From positions 40,975,691-41,039,690 of the forward strand of contig NC_067198.1 in assembly GCF_000699445.3 (NCBI RefSeq): a stretch of DNA of 64,000 bases, read 5' to 3'. Shown one piece after another: positions 63,925-64,000 of the stretch; the first letter of the stretch is position 1; each line of letters opens with the position of its first letter. The stretch is from Schistosoma haematobium. Taxonomy: Eukaryota; Platyhelminthes; Trematoda; Strigeidida; Schistosomatidae. The notes beneath the pieces were generated by a model that had not been told where the DNA came from, did not search any database, and saw only the letters and a program-made list of their open reading frames with translations. Position numbers and translations under genes: made by a program.

Positions 63925-64000
63925 AGGTTTTGTGGATATTATAGTAATTTCAATGGTTAAGGTCATGGGTGAGTCGAAGCTAGACCATCATGGAAAACCT
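63925..64000 (-). mobile_element. Family B 3' end, runs off the window
   Basis: 'ggttttgtggatattatagt' to 'agaccatcatggaaaacct' is the minus-orientation tail. The hammerhead and head should lie just past the edge. Confidence 0.8.

Overview
The window is AT-rich eukaryotic DNA almost entirely built of transposable-element debris. It has no operons, no long intact genes and no real tRNA or rRNA genes. The best fit is a schistosome (trematode) genome. It carries the Sm-alpha-type repeat (tRNA-like box A/box B head, then a type I hammerhead ribozyme with the GCAG/CUGC distal pairing), many 5'-truncated RTE-like retrotransposon copies, a CR1/Jockey-like remnant and Penelope-like elements (PLEs) with GIY-YIG endonuclease. 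The genus is an inference from these families; I cannot name the species.

The dominant theme is self-cleaving RNA. Three different short repeat families, here called A (Sm-alpha-like), B and C, share one layout: a tRNA-like Pol III promoter followed by a hammerhead (CUGANGA, stem II, GAAA, short stem III, NUH cleavage site). The PLEs carry a fourth hammerhead at their 3' end. Good examples are 15256-15316, 37729-37789 and 38022-38082 (A); 27312-27357, 36399-36444, 42643-42690 and 50187-50232 (B); 28606-28665 and 7307-7366 (C); and 59698-59760 and 63046-63108 (PLE). Many of these elements, and the PLE pair itself, lie as head-to-head inverted (foldback) pairs with a minus copy on the left and a plus copy on the right. 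The RTE copies beside them are single-orientation and end in a (TAAG)n-type tail.

Layout. 0-10 kb: family A, B and C copies, an RTE 3' end and a solo LTR nested in another repeat. 10-20 kb: a perfect 52-bp palindrome, an RTE copy, a dense family A cluster broken by an LTR-like block, and a second non-LTR element with a clean 12-bp target-site duplication. 20-32 kb: RTE copies including the longest (24.1-26.9 kb) and the best family C unit. 32-39 kb: family B and A foldbacks and an RTE fragment between long direct duplications. 39-44 kb: the least repetitive part, with a three-exon stretch (40243-41302, +) whose splice phases agree and a possible terminal exon on the other strand. 44-54 kb: a second PLE lineage, B/C copies, a PLE 3' end, and a solo LTR nested in a family A element. 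54-64 kb: RTE copies, a CR1-like remnant, and a near-identical inverted pair of PLE copies meeting at 61260/61261.

Nothing here works as a pathway. The interplay is parasitic: non-autonomous ribozyme-bearing elements beside autonomous elements that may mobilise them. Most retrotransposon reading frames are broken; the only long intact one is the minus-strand PLE frame ending at 60124.
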